This document shows, piece after piece, positions 1-11,064 of a DNA stretch of 64,000 bases (its first letter is position 1; each line of letters starts with the position of its first letter). Under the pieces are notes generated by a model. It was not told the DNA's origin. It ran no database searches and saw nothing but the letters and a program-made list of their open reading frames with translations. The DNA lies in the NCBI GenBank assembly GCA_015680685.1, contig MNCI01004036.1, positions 725,544-789,543 on the forward strand, written 5' to 3'. The position numbers were made by a program, and so were the translations under genes. Source of the stretch: Gnetum montanum. Taxonomy: Eukaryota > Streptophyta > Gnetopsida > Gnetales > Gnetaceae.

Positions 1-711
1 TTTATTCAAGCAGCTTTGTACCTGAACGCAAGTTGTGTACGGCAATAAAGACGAACTTTGTGGATAAACCTTGTAGTGCATGGATAGGTTTAATTAATTT
101 TATTTACTGTTTTCCTAGTGACACGGCATGAGTACAACTTGGTTACGAGTGTTGACAAATGTGTACGGCTAGCCAAGGAATCGGCTACTCATCGCGATAG
201 TTTCTCTCACCCTTTCCTCCTAGAACGTGGGACAAGTACGACTTGATTACGAGCATCCACGGATGTGTGCGGCTAGTCAAGGAATCGACTACTTGTCACA
301 CTTAGGTTAGTTAAGTGCCTCAGTACCACCGCTTCGAGCACGTGCGTTACGTGTGGTGATCCTAGTAACGATTAGCGTTTGGTAGCCACAGTTGCACAGT
401 TCAAGGTGTGTAGAGTAAGTGGGAACGGATGCTGATGCTAGGACTTAGTGTTGTAGTTAGAGTTAGTTAGTTTCTCAACCCTTTACCCTCATAGCTTAGG
501 AGATAAACCGAAAAATACCAAAAAAATCATATACCTCAGACTTGCTTAACCATACACCGTGACACATACAAGCAAGCCTGGGAAGACAACGAATGATTAA
601 CCCCAAGCGTTCCTTATGGCGTTTAGGCATTTAGTCTGCGGAGTTCGACCAGATTGCACGTGCTACACTTGTTTTGTATGGTTGAGTGTAGGGGTACCTC
701 ACCACTCCACA
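1..711 (+). repeat. Ty3/gypsy LTR, right-hand part, cut by window edge
   Basis: Aligns by eye with the right two thirds of the solo LTR at 58555-59605: it has the AATAAA of 'ggcaataaagacgaac' near 42-57, the TACGAC/TACGAGC modules at about 126-299, the conserved 'gggaacggatgctgatgct' segment near 421, and the terminal 'ggggtacctc' at 691. The end reads CCACTCCACA (702-711) where the family has CCACTCATCA. The U3 with the promoter lies outside the window, so it is unknown whether this is a solo LTR or the end of a full element. No coding sequence. Confidence 0.85.
126..299 (+). repeat. Two tandem structured U5 modules
   Basis: Module A1 (126-195) and module A2 (227-299) share the joining segments TTACGAG and TGTACGGCT/TGTGCGGCT but have different stems. 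Inner stem: CTTGG (138-142) with CCAAG (173-177) in A1, CTTGA (242-246) with TCAAG (277-281) in A2. Outer stem: ATGAG with CTCAT in A1, GACAAGT with ACTTGTC in A2. A2 also has the apical hairpin CATCC-AC-GGATG (254-265); the A1 apical stem is degraded. Three more modules occur at 58901-59187. Confidence 0.7.
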
Positions 712-1463
712 CTATTCATTTGAAATAATCTAGTAACATAGGTTTTCACCATTTTGCAAATACCCATCTTACATTTTCTCCAAGATGTAATTTTTTGATA
801 ATAACCTAAGTTTTTGTTGTTTGTTTTAAAGTCCCAAATGATTCTCTCATGGTTTTTCATAAATATTTGTGAATTTGGAAAGGCTTTGTTAAGTTCTACA
901 CTCTCCTATCATTAAATTTCCAAAGCTTACATAGTGGACAATGTATAATTAAATAATGGCAATTCGGAAAATTCAGTAGCATTCCATGTTTTGTAACTCT
1001 GTAAAATTTTTCTTATTGCTCATATTATTCATTTAATGCAACTAGCAAGTTTCAAAGTTTCTCCTAAATTTACAATATTTCAACTTCTAGAAGGTATATT
1101 CATCTATCAAAACTTCAAACCAAGGTGAATGATTATAGGTACCTCTGTTGTCTACCACTTAGCCATTTCACTTAAATGAGCAAGTATAATATTACTGTTC
1201 TTCTTCTTTCAAAAAATTTAACTCATCTAATGAGAAAGCAACATTGAAACCAAGCTCCACAGTTGTGAAAGTAAACACCCTGCTTGTTATTAACATGTGA
1301 ATATACTTCCATTCTATAGGGAAAGCAGCTAAACTCCAATGAACTTTTTCCTTTTTTTTCACTTGTATACTATCTTGCATTCACTAATAACATTTGGATT
1401 TTAATTGAACCCAAAAATTAATTTATAAATTCTACTCCATAAAATTGCTTAATTATATCAATA
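712..1463. other. AT-rich stretch without a recognised gene
   Basis: Stops are frequent in all frames. The only open stretch (about 62 codons, minus, 1192-1380) resembles nothing I know and has no codon-level support. The left limit is the end of the LTR and the right limit is the end of the copia LTR on the minus strand. Confidence 0.5.
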
Positions 1464-2403
1464 GAATGGTACCATACCTTGTACAAGCTCTAAGCTTGGC
1501 TCTAGAGTATTTCATCACTATGAAACCACTCAACCTTGCAAAGTCCCAACAAACATAGAATGTGGTTTCAAGGATCCCACAACCTTTACAAAATTAAGCT
1601 CTTCTTTGTAGTATTTTGACACTACACAAACACAATCTTGTAGGATCCTGACAAGCTCAATTATGATGCCTTCTTGCAATAAGCAAATCAACCCCAAAAA
1701 GGCAACAAGAGAGAAACAAAAACAAAATTAAATAGTGTAACTCAAATTATTTGTGTTGGTACTTTGAAGCAAAGTTCTACAATCAAGTAAATGATGTGAC
1801 AAATGAAGTACACAAGTACAATAGAATAGAATAGAAAATAATTGCTTTAATGTTGACAATACTTGTTCATAATTCTTGCACAATACCCAAGAAAATGAAG
1901 TCTTCTTATAACCTTGGAGTTTTCAAAAATACCTTGGAATTAGTGCAACAGCTAGTGTAGATGTATCCTTCAAGATTGGGACATCTCTCTAAAGTTGACT
2001 TCAATTTTGGGGAGACGTCTCCTTTGAAAGTGGGACATCTTTATGCAAACATCTTCTCTAAAAAGGAGATGTCTCTTGTTTTTGGGAGACATCTTTTGTA
2101 AATGCACTTCACTGTAGCCAAGATGTCTTTTACTTCTTGGAGATGTCTTCTCAACTTTTGAACTTTGGTTCTTAAGGCTTCCTCTTGCTAATTTAGCTTC
2201 CTCTTGATTACTAGAGCATCTTCATTTAGCTTGTAGTCTTTGTACTCAGTGATGCTCCCTTGAGTCCTTCTAGTCTCCACTTTAACATCTCTTTGTAGAT
2301 CTCATTTCTTGAGTTCTCATTCATTCCCTATAAAATTGTCACAGTTCACAACATTTTATATTCTACATTTTCCTTAATATTTTAATGTACCAAAAGGTCA
2401 ACA
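1464..2403 (-). repeat. Ty1/copia LTR (minus strand)
   Basis: Reverse complement of the LTR copies starting at 27581 and 32048. It begins (minus) at 2403 with TGTTGACCTTTTGG. It carries the GACATCT/AGATGTC motif cluster at about 1975-2150 and the 'gtaggatcct' segment near 1640. Similarity to the longest copy fades near 1464, so the left end is approximate. It abuts a copia gag remnant directly (next entry) with no polymerase or polypurine tract between, so the element is an internal deletion product. Confidence 0.75.
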
Positions 2404-3222
2404 TAATCAATATACCAGTAATTACAATTAGAGTTACCTCCAATTGTGACTATACACAAGTCTAGTATGTCTTCATTAGCATCTTTTTTAAAAGAACCAA
2501 ATCTAGCATCTTTCTCCTTTTTCTTTAAAAATTTGCAATCCTTCTTCAAGTGACCATGCTTTCCATAGTTCCAACAAATTGATGTTCTCTTGAAAGCATC
2601 ATCAACAACTTTCTTCAATTTACTTGATTGTTATTTTCCTAGTCCTTTAATTACTAATGCTTCAACAGTTGTAGGCTTAGAGAACTTTCTTTGAAATTCT
2701 TCAATTATCAATAGTCCTATAACTCCATGAAATTTTAAAGAGGTACATGTACTGGTAATTTTTTAAACAATATTTTCCCGTGAAGCAAGAAGTGATTGTA
2801 ATAAGGTAATATATTAATCTTCTTCATCCATCTTACTATCAATTGATTATAATTATCTCACAATAGTATAGAAAGTAGTAAGATGAGATGCAATAGTATT
2901 ATTTTCAGACATCTTCAATAATAAAAAATTCTTTTTAAGATGCAATTTATTTAAGTAAGAAATAAATTGACATATCTTACTCATATCATCTCATAATTTA
3001 TAAGCACAAGATTAGAATTACCTTTACAAATTATTCCTAAAGCTAGACTATCTAACTAATTCAAGTCTTCAGCATTCATACATTTTGGTTTAATTTCAAT
3101 GATGCATACGTCTTGTTTCTTTTTAATAAGAAAATCTTCCATTCTTAGCTTCCAAAGATTATAGTTGCTACCATTGAACTTTTCTATTTCTTCAATATAC
3201 TTAGCCCCATGCACCATTTTAA
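2404..3222 (-). pseudogene. Ty1/copia gag to protease start, decayed
   Basis: Minus-strand reading, start near 3222. The N-terminal copia gag signature FNGSNYNLWKLRMEDFLI is encoded around 3133-3187. Downstream, near 2540-2585, is a CCHC zinc knuckle in damaged form (CWNYGKHGHLKKDC, second Cys replaced by Tyr). It is followed by NCNYWYID near 2410-2440, where copia proteins run into the protease active site. There the frame meets the LTR at 2403 and the rest of pol is absent. Several stops and frameshifts separate the blocks. Gag would package element RNA; this copy cannot be functional. Confidence 0.75.
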
Positions 3223-3777
3223 TACACTTAACAAGATAAGAGCCCTATAATCAAATCAGCCTTGCTTCAATAGTAATTTGTTAATTTACACCTTCATCAA
3301 GCACAATAATAGAGAAATAGCAAGTAGTAGACATAGAAATTCAATTATAGAATTAGAAGAAATGCAACAAGAGCACAAGAAATTATCCTAGGGAAAGCAT
3401 ACAAAAACCCCAACAATGGCTTTAGCTCATAGCAAGCCTTAGTTCCAACTAAGCATTATAAGAAAAAACTTCAATGGCAAAGTGTCTTGAACTAATTGAT
3501 GCCTTGCTCACTCTCTCACTTGGTCACTATTTGCCTTGCCTTTACTATTTTATTACCATTGTCATATCCCATCCTCTCACCCATCACTTATATAGTGATT
3601 TACATGCTAAATAAGGATGGTGGCAATAATTAAATAGTACAAGTTGGAGAGTTATATATAGGGGTTACATATAGGTTAGCTACCAATAATGATTACAACT
3701 TGCAACAACTGTTACATTTCAATAATTGGCAATTACTTAAAATAAGCAACACACCTCAACATAATAGGCAAAAGACA
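3223..3777. other. No gene seen; possible copia leader
   Basis: Sits upstream (minus strand) of the copia gag. Around 3240-3257 the minus strand reads roughly like a decayed tRNA-Met-type primer site (similar to TGGTATCAGAGC), but too poorly to call. No LTR could be recognised to its right. Confidence 0.3.
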
Positions 3778-4690
3778 CTAACCAAAATATTGCTTTTATT
3801 AAACTTGACTATGTCAAAGCCTATGATAATATTGAATGGATATTTATCCTTGCTTACCTCCATAAACTTGGCTTCAACTTTAAATTTATAAATATGATTT
3901 ATTGTCTTTTTGTTGATCTTAATGCTTGTGTTAGTACAACAGTAGGTATAAGTGACTCCTTTTTTATTAGCGGATTTATCAAGGAAGGTTTCCCTCTAAC
4001 ATTTTATTTATTTATATTTGATGTTAATTTTCTTTGTCATGTCCATCATTATGATAATAAAAATGGTTTGATTGGTATCATTCTTATTTTTAGGCATCAA
4101 AAATAGCTCCTAAATATGCACATTGTTGATGAATCTCCTTTATGATGAAGAATGAACAACTTCCTTAATACCTTTATTCAAGTGTATTGATGAATATTGT
4201 AAGTTATCTAGGTCAAAAATAAATCAACAAAAGTCCGCTTTAGCAACCAAGATGCCTAATTCTTATTACATAATAAAGAATGAAGAATTATTTCAAAAAA
4301 TGACATCTTATAAGTGTTGGAAATTCAATTTTGTTTCAAGGGATCTTCATCAAGTCTTTGGAATTTTAGTTTGTAGAAAGTGAAAAATAAAATTAAGTGA
4401 AAAGTAAAAAATATTACTACAATAAGTAAATATTTAGTTTGTAAATTTATGGTTTTTTCCACTTATCTTTATTATTCATTTTATTGGGCTCTAGTAAGAT
4501 ATTCTTATGTTAATCTAGAAAAACTTATGAGAAACTTGTTGTGGGATAGTAGCAATGAAAAAGGAAAAAGACCTTTTCAAGGTTTCTTAGCATTTTTATA
4601 TTCAACCAAAAATGGAAGGAGGATTAAGTCTTTTTAACGCATATCATCAAGGTTTAGCTTTGGTTACTTGAAGAAACTTGAGCAAGTTTT
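3778..4690 (+). pseudogene. LINE (non-LTR) reverse transcriptase remnant
   Basis: Blocks of a plant L1-type reverse transcriptase appear in order but in different frames. LDYVKAYDNIEW (about 3805-3840) corresponds to the LDxxKAFDxxxW block. GFIKEGFPLTFYLFIFDVNFL follows near 3970-4035 in place of GLRQGDPLSPxLF. A HIVDES segment sits near 4120 where the catalytic ADD box is expected. KLSRSKINQQKSAL near 4200-4240 and WKFNFVSRDLHQVFGILV near 4320-4370 match the downstream thumb blocks. LMRNLLWDSSNEKGK (about 4525-4570) matches the C-terminal FLW motif, then PKMEGGLSLFNAYHQGLAL. Endonuclease and most of the N-terminus are absent. Catalytic Asp residues are lost, so this is a dead copy. Confidence 0.75.
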
Positions 4691-5110
4691 TCCTAGAAAA
4701 ACATTTCTCTAGTAGGGTACCATCAACACATTTGGACCATTTAATGGACCAAGCTTTGAAATATATTCTACCCTTCTTTTGCTTAAATACAAGAATCTGA
4801 AAATATATTCTTATGTTAATCTAGAAAAAATTATGAGAAACTTGTTGTGGGGTAGTAGCAATGAAAAAAGAAAAAGACCTTTTCAAGGTTTCTTAGCATT
4901 TTTCTATTCAACCAACAATGGAAGGAGGATTAAGTCTTTTTAACACATATCATCAAGGTTTAGCTTTGGTTACTTGAAGAAACTTGAGCAAGTTTTTCCT
5001 AGAAAAACATTTTTCTAGTAGGGTACTATCGGCACATTTGGACCATTTAATGGACCATGCTTTGAAAATATATTCTACCCTTCTTTTGCTTAAATACAAG
5101 AATCTCAAAA
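4499..5110 (+). repeat. 306-bp tandem duplication in LINE remnant
   Basis: Unit 1 at 4499-4804 and unit 2 at 4805-5110 both start ATATTCTTATGTTAATCTAG and run through the LINE C-terminal block to 'tacaagaatct'. A few substitutions separate them. A partial third copy of the tail and the following roughly 130 bp lies at about 26927-27140, outside this tandem pair. Confidence 0.9.
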
Positions 5111-5247
5111 TGCAAAGGAAAATAAGTTCAAGGTAAGACGACTGGGGGAGGTACCACGCTGCTAATCCATCCCTTGTTTGCATTTTTAACTATTTCCACT
5201 TTGCTGCTGCTATTGATGTTTCTTCTCTCCAAAAATCATAATCATTA

Positions 5248-6960
5248 TTTCTTCTGGCTCAGATCGTGGCTGCAAAGGACATGACTATGATGGAGGTGAC
5301 CGATGAGACCGAAACAATAGAAGGGATCGTCGAGATAGTCACGATCGAAGGCATGGGCAATCTAGAGAGATCCACCACCATGAAAGAAGGGTTAGTAGAG
5401 AACATCATAGGCACCATCATTGTGGCCTTGATGAACCTCTACTTGCCACTTGGAGCATGTTAAACATTGTATAGGCCATGAGGATTTCCACAAGGCATGT
5501 AAAGAATAGCAGAATAAAGAGGCTAGACATGAACAACATCTCTCGGTTTGAGGGAGGCTATGATGCTAATCTACAAAATCATCTTCAAGCCTTCTAGGAT
5601 GCATGTGCCTTGCAAAATATTGAGAATGATTGGCAAAAGTTGAAATTATTCCCAAGGACACTCATTAAGGAAGCAGAAAATTGGTACCAGTCCTTGGAGC
5701 CAGAATCAATTCAGCAATGGAATACAATGTTAGAATTATTTAATGAAAAATATCAAATGTACTCCCGAGTGTCCAATCTAAGGAAGTAGATCCAAGGGTG
5801 GAAACAAGAAAACCATGAGCCCTTGGATGTCGCTATTTGCTGATACTACTCTTTGTTGCTTAAGTGTCCCAACCATGGATACTTTCAGCTTGATTAACTC
5901 TGCTATATCATAAATGGGTTGCAATCTGAAATAAGGAAAACCCTTGGCATCTACGCTCAAGGGATATTGACAAAGTTAAGCACCCATTGAATCCAAAAGT
6001 TATTTAAGTAGGTAGCTAGGGAGGAGGAAGAATTGAGAAGGTGAGAAAGTGCAAAAGAATACAATAAGGATCCTTCTATCTGCAAAAGGGGGGTTCCATT
6101 TTCTAACAATGAGGATGAGTTAACTAGAGACGAGGTGGCTAATCAAAAAACTTTGCCACTCTAGAAATTGCAATCCAAAATTACAGCTAAGGTTGACCAA
6201 TTATGGGACTCCATGGACAATAAGTTTCAAGCTATCATAAAAAATACTAAAGAGTCCAAGGAGAAAAGTGATGAGCATGAGCGCTGGAGACGTAAGGAAG
6301 ATGAGCATGTCATATCCAAAGGTAAGGGTAAGATGGCTACGATAAAGATAGTTGTAGATAGAAAATCAAATGATGATGGTGGGTGTGATGTTTTCCAATA
6401 TGAACATCCCAAGGGATACTATTCAATTTTTTCACACTTGTAGGAATTTGAGGTGTATGCCTTACATCCATGACTTGCACAAAGGAAAACACCCAAAAGA
6501 TTGCCTTATCCACAAGGCAACTCTTGACAGTTCCATCAACCCACAATAGTATTATCCAAGTGTAACTCCACTACAATCCTATGAATTATACTAGCAATGG
6601 CAGCAATCACAATCATGGGTGTTGGCACCTCCAAGGCAACAGTACCCCTACTGGCAACCAAATTCCTATGGTTATTATGTTTAGCAACCTCCATCTCCAC
6701 GGGACTCCTTTGGTCATGTTGCTACTTACCAACCTCACCACTACCCTCTTGAAGTGTACCAATCACCATATGCAAGGAGGGATGCCACCTACTATCCTCA
6801 TGATCCTCCTATTCCTACACCTACTCCTTCACCTCCTGCATAGCTACCACCTACTCCATCCATGCAAGGTGAATTTCCTACCCAACCACAGTAAAGAAAC
6901 GCTATGAGGGTAGTTAATCTGCAACCTATTAACCAACCAAGCGAGTCAAAACCACAATTA
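5248..6960 (+). pseudogene. Gag of element 1, multiple stops
   Basis: Starts in an arginine/histidine-rich segment (about 5260-5450). The retrotransposon gag domain follows, including RFEGGYDANLQNHLQAF near 5545-5595, KLKLFPRTLIKEAENWYQSL near 5640-5695 and YAQG near 5955. These align with element 3 (49110-49560) and element 2. A CDVFQYEHPKGYY segment near 6385-6420 looks like a former zinc-knuckle-type motif. A proline/glutamine-rich tail runs to about 6960. Stops include TAG near 5597 and 5786. The N-terminal region present in elements 2 and 3 (FTFILHQDEQL) is missing. Confidence 0.75.
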
Positions 6961-7140
6961 AAGAAAAGATCCTTCTTCTGACCTTGTAGTCCACCAAAGC
7001 CCTTAGATACATCAGTGGTTGGTAGCCCTGCTCCTCCACTTTTCTCTACCTCACCTTTATCTGAGTCCCCTTCAAACCAAAATCCCTCTTGAATCGATAC
7101 CGTGATGTTAACCCATGTTGTATCTAATTAAATTCGAGCT

Positions 7141-7600
7141 AGTAACTTGCCTAGGAAGCTAGTTGATCCCAAGAGTCCATTAGTATGTTTGCAAATTGCT
7201 AGGAATGAGCCTTATAAAGCTCTTCTTAACTCTAATTCTAGTGTTAATCTGATCTCACATGAGATGTACACTATGTGGAACCTTCCTCCCTTGAAGAAGA
7301 GCAACATCAAGCTAGACCTCGTACACCAGTCCATCACTATTCCACTAGGATTGGTAGAAGACATCATGACCACCGTTTGTGGGTGGTCATATCCTACTAA
7401 CTTCCTAGTAATCAAGATGGAGAACTATAATGGGGACTTCCCAATTATTATGGGAAGGGCATGGTTAAGCACTGTTGATGCCAAAATGGACATTAGAGAT
7501 CTTTCCTTAGAGATATCTAAAGAAAATAAATTTAGAAAGATCAAGAAGAAGAGGGTTCCATGTATTGCGTACAATGATTTAGGGTGCCATTGTGTGTAGA
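7141..7600 (+). pseudogene. Aspartic protease domain of element 1
   Basis: One uninterrupted stretch of about 150 codons. It corresponds to the retropepsin and following linker of element 3 (50690-51253). The active-site loop is changed: element 3 has LLDSGSSVNLI, here it reads LLNSNSSVNLI, so catalytic Asp and Gly are both replaced by Asn. The flap-distal FPIIMGRAWLS block near 7438-7470 is kept. Inactive by active-site loss despite the long open frame. Confidence 0.8.
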
Positions 7601-8149
7601 AGCTATGGTCAGTGAAGCAAACATCTATATCTGCATGCAAGCAGTGTGCATCAAAAGCTGAAATCCAAAGATGTCTGTACATGGTAACCACAAAACAAGA
7701 AGGCACCCATTGGCTAACATTTGATTCTAACAATAATACATTATGCATGGAACCTACTAAGGGCCTAACGTGTGATTGTGTTGCAAGCATGGATGAACTC
7801 AAGCAAGTTCATCACTAGCTCTCCAAGGGAGTAAGTGATGATATCAATTGGGGAGAGTTGGAGATTCCTAAGAATTTTAAATAAGAACCCCTTGAATTAA
7901 AGACACTACCAACCAAAATGGAGTGTGTTTTTAAAAAATGAAAAGCTGGTCATTATTAATGCCAAACTTGCTACAGGAAAAAATTAGATGTTGATGAATG
8001 TTATGGAAAAATGGTCAACAACCTTTGCCTGGTCATATTCTAAGCCCATAGGAATAGATTTAAGAATATTCCAACACCGGATATACACTAACCCTACTGT
8101 TAAACCGAAATGACAGTTGCAATAGCATTTGAATCCCAAATTAAAGTAA

Positions 8150-8997
8150 ATTGTCAAAGAGAAGATTGAGCAACTCCTCAAGGTGGGATTCATATACCCT
8201 ATTGCAAATAGTGAGTGGGTTAGCCCACTTGTGATTGTGCCCAAGAAAGGAGGTAAATGGGGGGTGTGCATTGACATCTAGCTACTCAATATGGCAACTT
8301 TCAAAGATTATTTTCCATTTCCTTTTAGTGACCAAGTGTTGGACACCATTTCTGGGCACAACTATTATAGCTTTCTAGATGGCTATAGTGGTTATAACCA
8401 AATCCAAATCACATCAGAGGACCAAGAAAAGATGACTTTCACAAGTCCTTGAGGGACTTTTGCTTATCATCAAATGTCATTCGATCTATGTAATGCCCCA
8501 TCTACATACCAATGATTAGTCCTTAGCATTTTCCAACAACAAATTAGTAGTGGGATAGAAGTCTTCATGGATAACTTTTCTACCTACAAAGCTACATTCG
8601 AGTAAGCCCTTAACTGTCTTGAGTAGGTGTTGAGGAGATGTGTCAAAATAAGCTTTGGCTCAATTGGTAAAAGAGTCATCTCATGGCCCAAGAAGGCATA
8701 GTCTTGGGGCACCATATATCAAAAGCAGGAATCAAGGTGGACCCTAAAAAGATAAGGATCATCCAAGGAATAACTCGTCAACCAAAAATAGTTAAAGAAG
8801 TGTGGTCATTCCTTGGTCATACTAGCTACTACCGACGCTTCATTGAGAATTTTTTCAAAATCACCAAGTCATTAGTTGAATTAACAAAGAAATATGCACC
8901 ATTTTTTTGGATCCCTACATGTGAAATAGCATTTCAACAACTAAACAAAAGCTTGTTAAAATCCCAATTTTACAAGCACCTGATTGGTCCAGGCTAA
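8150..8997 (+). pseudogene. Reverse transcriptase domain of element 1, truncated
   Basis: Contains GFIYPIANSEWVSPLVIVPKK (8188-8250), FLDGYSGYNQIQI (about 8372-8410), LCNAPSTYQ (about 8491-8515) and a catalytic box VFMDNFSTY (8560-8586), where functional relatives have FMDD. It continues to the connection segment ([26 protein letters not shown] near 8813-8850) with stops. The reading stops abruptly at about 8996 in LLKSQFYKHLIGPG, equivalent to 52550 in element 3, and the next bases match the post-integrase region. RNase H and integrase are deleted. Confidence 0.8.
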
Positions 8998-11050
8998 CCA
9001 ACTCAATAGACATCTCGCTAGATGGACACCCATGCTCAATCTTTTGAATCTCCTCCTTCCAACTTAGTTGTGGGGGAGATGGCCATCCATACTAATACTT
9101 TAAGTGGCTTCTTAGCCTTTTTACTTTTTTTTTTTACACATTTTTGGTTTTACAAATTTTTGTTTTCATATTCTTTATTTTACATTTTTAGGTTATTAAT
9201 CTTTTCTAAGTTTTTGTTTTACACCATCATTAGTATATTTAATATTTCTTGAATAATCTTTTACTTTATTTTATATTTTCTTATGTTTGATGTAATTCTC
9301 TACTCGTTTTGCTAATAAGGTGGTAATATACTACTCGATGGTGGTTTGTATCATTTGTGATTTGATTATTGATGTCTGTCTTTTGACTTTGAATGTCATC
9401 ACTAACAACTAGGACATGGTTTCTTTTCATGTAACAAGTAGTGAGGCCACCTCATCCACCCATCCACACACTATTATTTTCCTTATTTTGGAAATGTGCA
9501 ATTCCTTTTTCATTAATACAACCTTAATAAATTTGTGACTTATGTAGTTTTTGGAATTGGAAAGGAATCAAAGGTTCAAATAGGATGTAGTTTCAAAGGG
9601 ATACAGTATTCTTCATGCTTTTCCATTTTCCTTTGTGAAGAGGTGTTCTCATGAGCTTCTTACTGTTCCGTGTCATTCCACAACAAGAAGTTGAATAAGT
9701 CTATGCATGGTGTGGTCCTCATCAAAAAAAATGAGGATTCAAAGCACATCCCTTGGAAAAAATAAATGTGAAAATGCATGGATCTTTGCATGGTGTGGTT
9801 TCCATCCAAATAATAATAATAATATGAGAATTCAAAGCAAACCCCTTAGATGAAATAACAGGGCTACAAGCACTAGTTATGGAACTTGTCTTAACTCCCC
9901 TAACCAAGCCCTTTATCACTTCCTACTTTCTCTCCAATTTGGAATAGTGGTTGTTTTGTGGGAGTATTCTTATATCTCAGGGAATGGGCTAGTCTTAGAA
10001 TGTTGATGTGAAGTCACTAAAAGTGGTTGGTTTTGGTCTGGACTGAGGATGGATCCTACTGAGTCATTTAATCACAAACTCCACAAGGGACTTCATGTGG
10101 CCATAATTAGGAACTCCATTCCATTTTCTCTCTCATCCATCTATGCTTTTCATGCCTCACCTCACTACCGATTTCATGTTTTGATTTGATATTCTAGTTT
10201 GATGTGTTGGGTTTCTTGGGCAATTACTACTAGGTTTTGTACTTAACCTTATATAACCATTAATCATCCATGGAGTCCACAAACTCCTTGATTTGAAGTT
10301 ATGTAAGGGCATAAAAGGCTTGTGCCTGCTTTGGGAAGGACCCACTTGAATATCTTTTGGTTTGATTAAGTTAAGTTCTTTAACCTTAGACACTGTTACA
10401 ATCAAATTCTTTTTATTTACCCTATCAATGCCATCCAATTGTGTGCATCTTCACAACTATTTTTAGTAATTCTTTCTTTTTATTATTGTGAATTTCTATA
10501 GCCTCTTTTCAATATTCCTTGTGTTAAGTTTTTTTTGAATTTTATGGACTGCTTCTCTTACTTCACCTATTTGTCAATCTTCCTACTAACATTATCAAGC
10601 AATCAATCTACCACAATCACAACTTAGCTAAATAAAATCACTAATGAGATAAGGTATTCAACTACTATGTGTTACACTTTATATACTAATCCTTAATTTT
10701 GTTGTGATTGCAGTGGGAAACATGGACTAGAAGCAAGACTGTCTTCATCAAGGATGATGCAACAATATCACTCACAGGAGATTGTTCATGACCATTGGAT
10801 CTCTTCTACCTCTCGTTCATTCTTCTATTGCCAAGAAGGGTTGGATGTCCATTGGATCTAAGGGTGTTCTTTCCTATTGTCATTAACATCCAAATTTTGT
10901 ACACAATTATAATGATGTATGCTCGGGCACTTCTGTATTTGTTTGTTTCCTCTATGTCACTTTGCATGTCAATCAAACATTCAATACCTCCTAATATATC
11001 TTGTAAGGGACTTGTTCCTCTTCTTTTGTACTTGAGGACAATTTTTCATT
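8998..11050 (+). other. Element 1 3' noncoding region with conserved splice acceptor
   Basis: Homologous in patches to the region after integrase in element 2 (about 18930 down to 17580, minus), for example the 'ccttccaacttagttg' block near 9056. Around 10640-10713 the sequence matches the acceptor region of element 2 and ends in TTGTGATTGCAG. The env-like ORF that follows this acceptor in element 2 is not present here; about 350 bp without a long ORF leads to the polypurine tract. Confidence 0.6.
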
Positions 11051-11064
11051 CAATCATGGGGGTA
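11051..11064 (+). promoter_or_regulatory. Polypurine tract of element 1
   Basis: CAATCATGGGGGTA directly precedes the LTR start TGATGAA. Same position and form as CAGTTGTGGGGGTA in element 3. In retroelements this primes plus-strand DNA synthesis. Confidence 0.8.

Noticed and set aside
3240-3257. Copia primer site (tRNA-Met) on the minus strand
   Set aside because: Too many mismatches and no LTR end beside it; mentioned only as a possibility.
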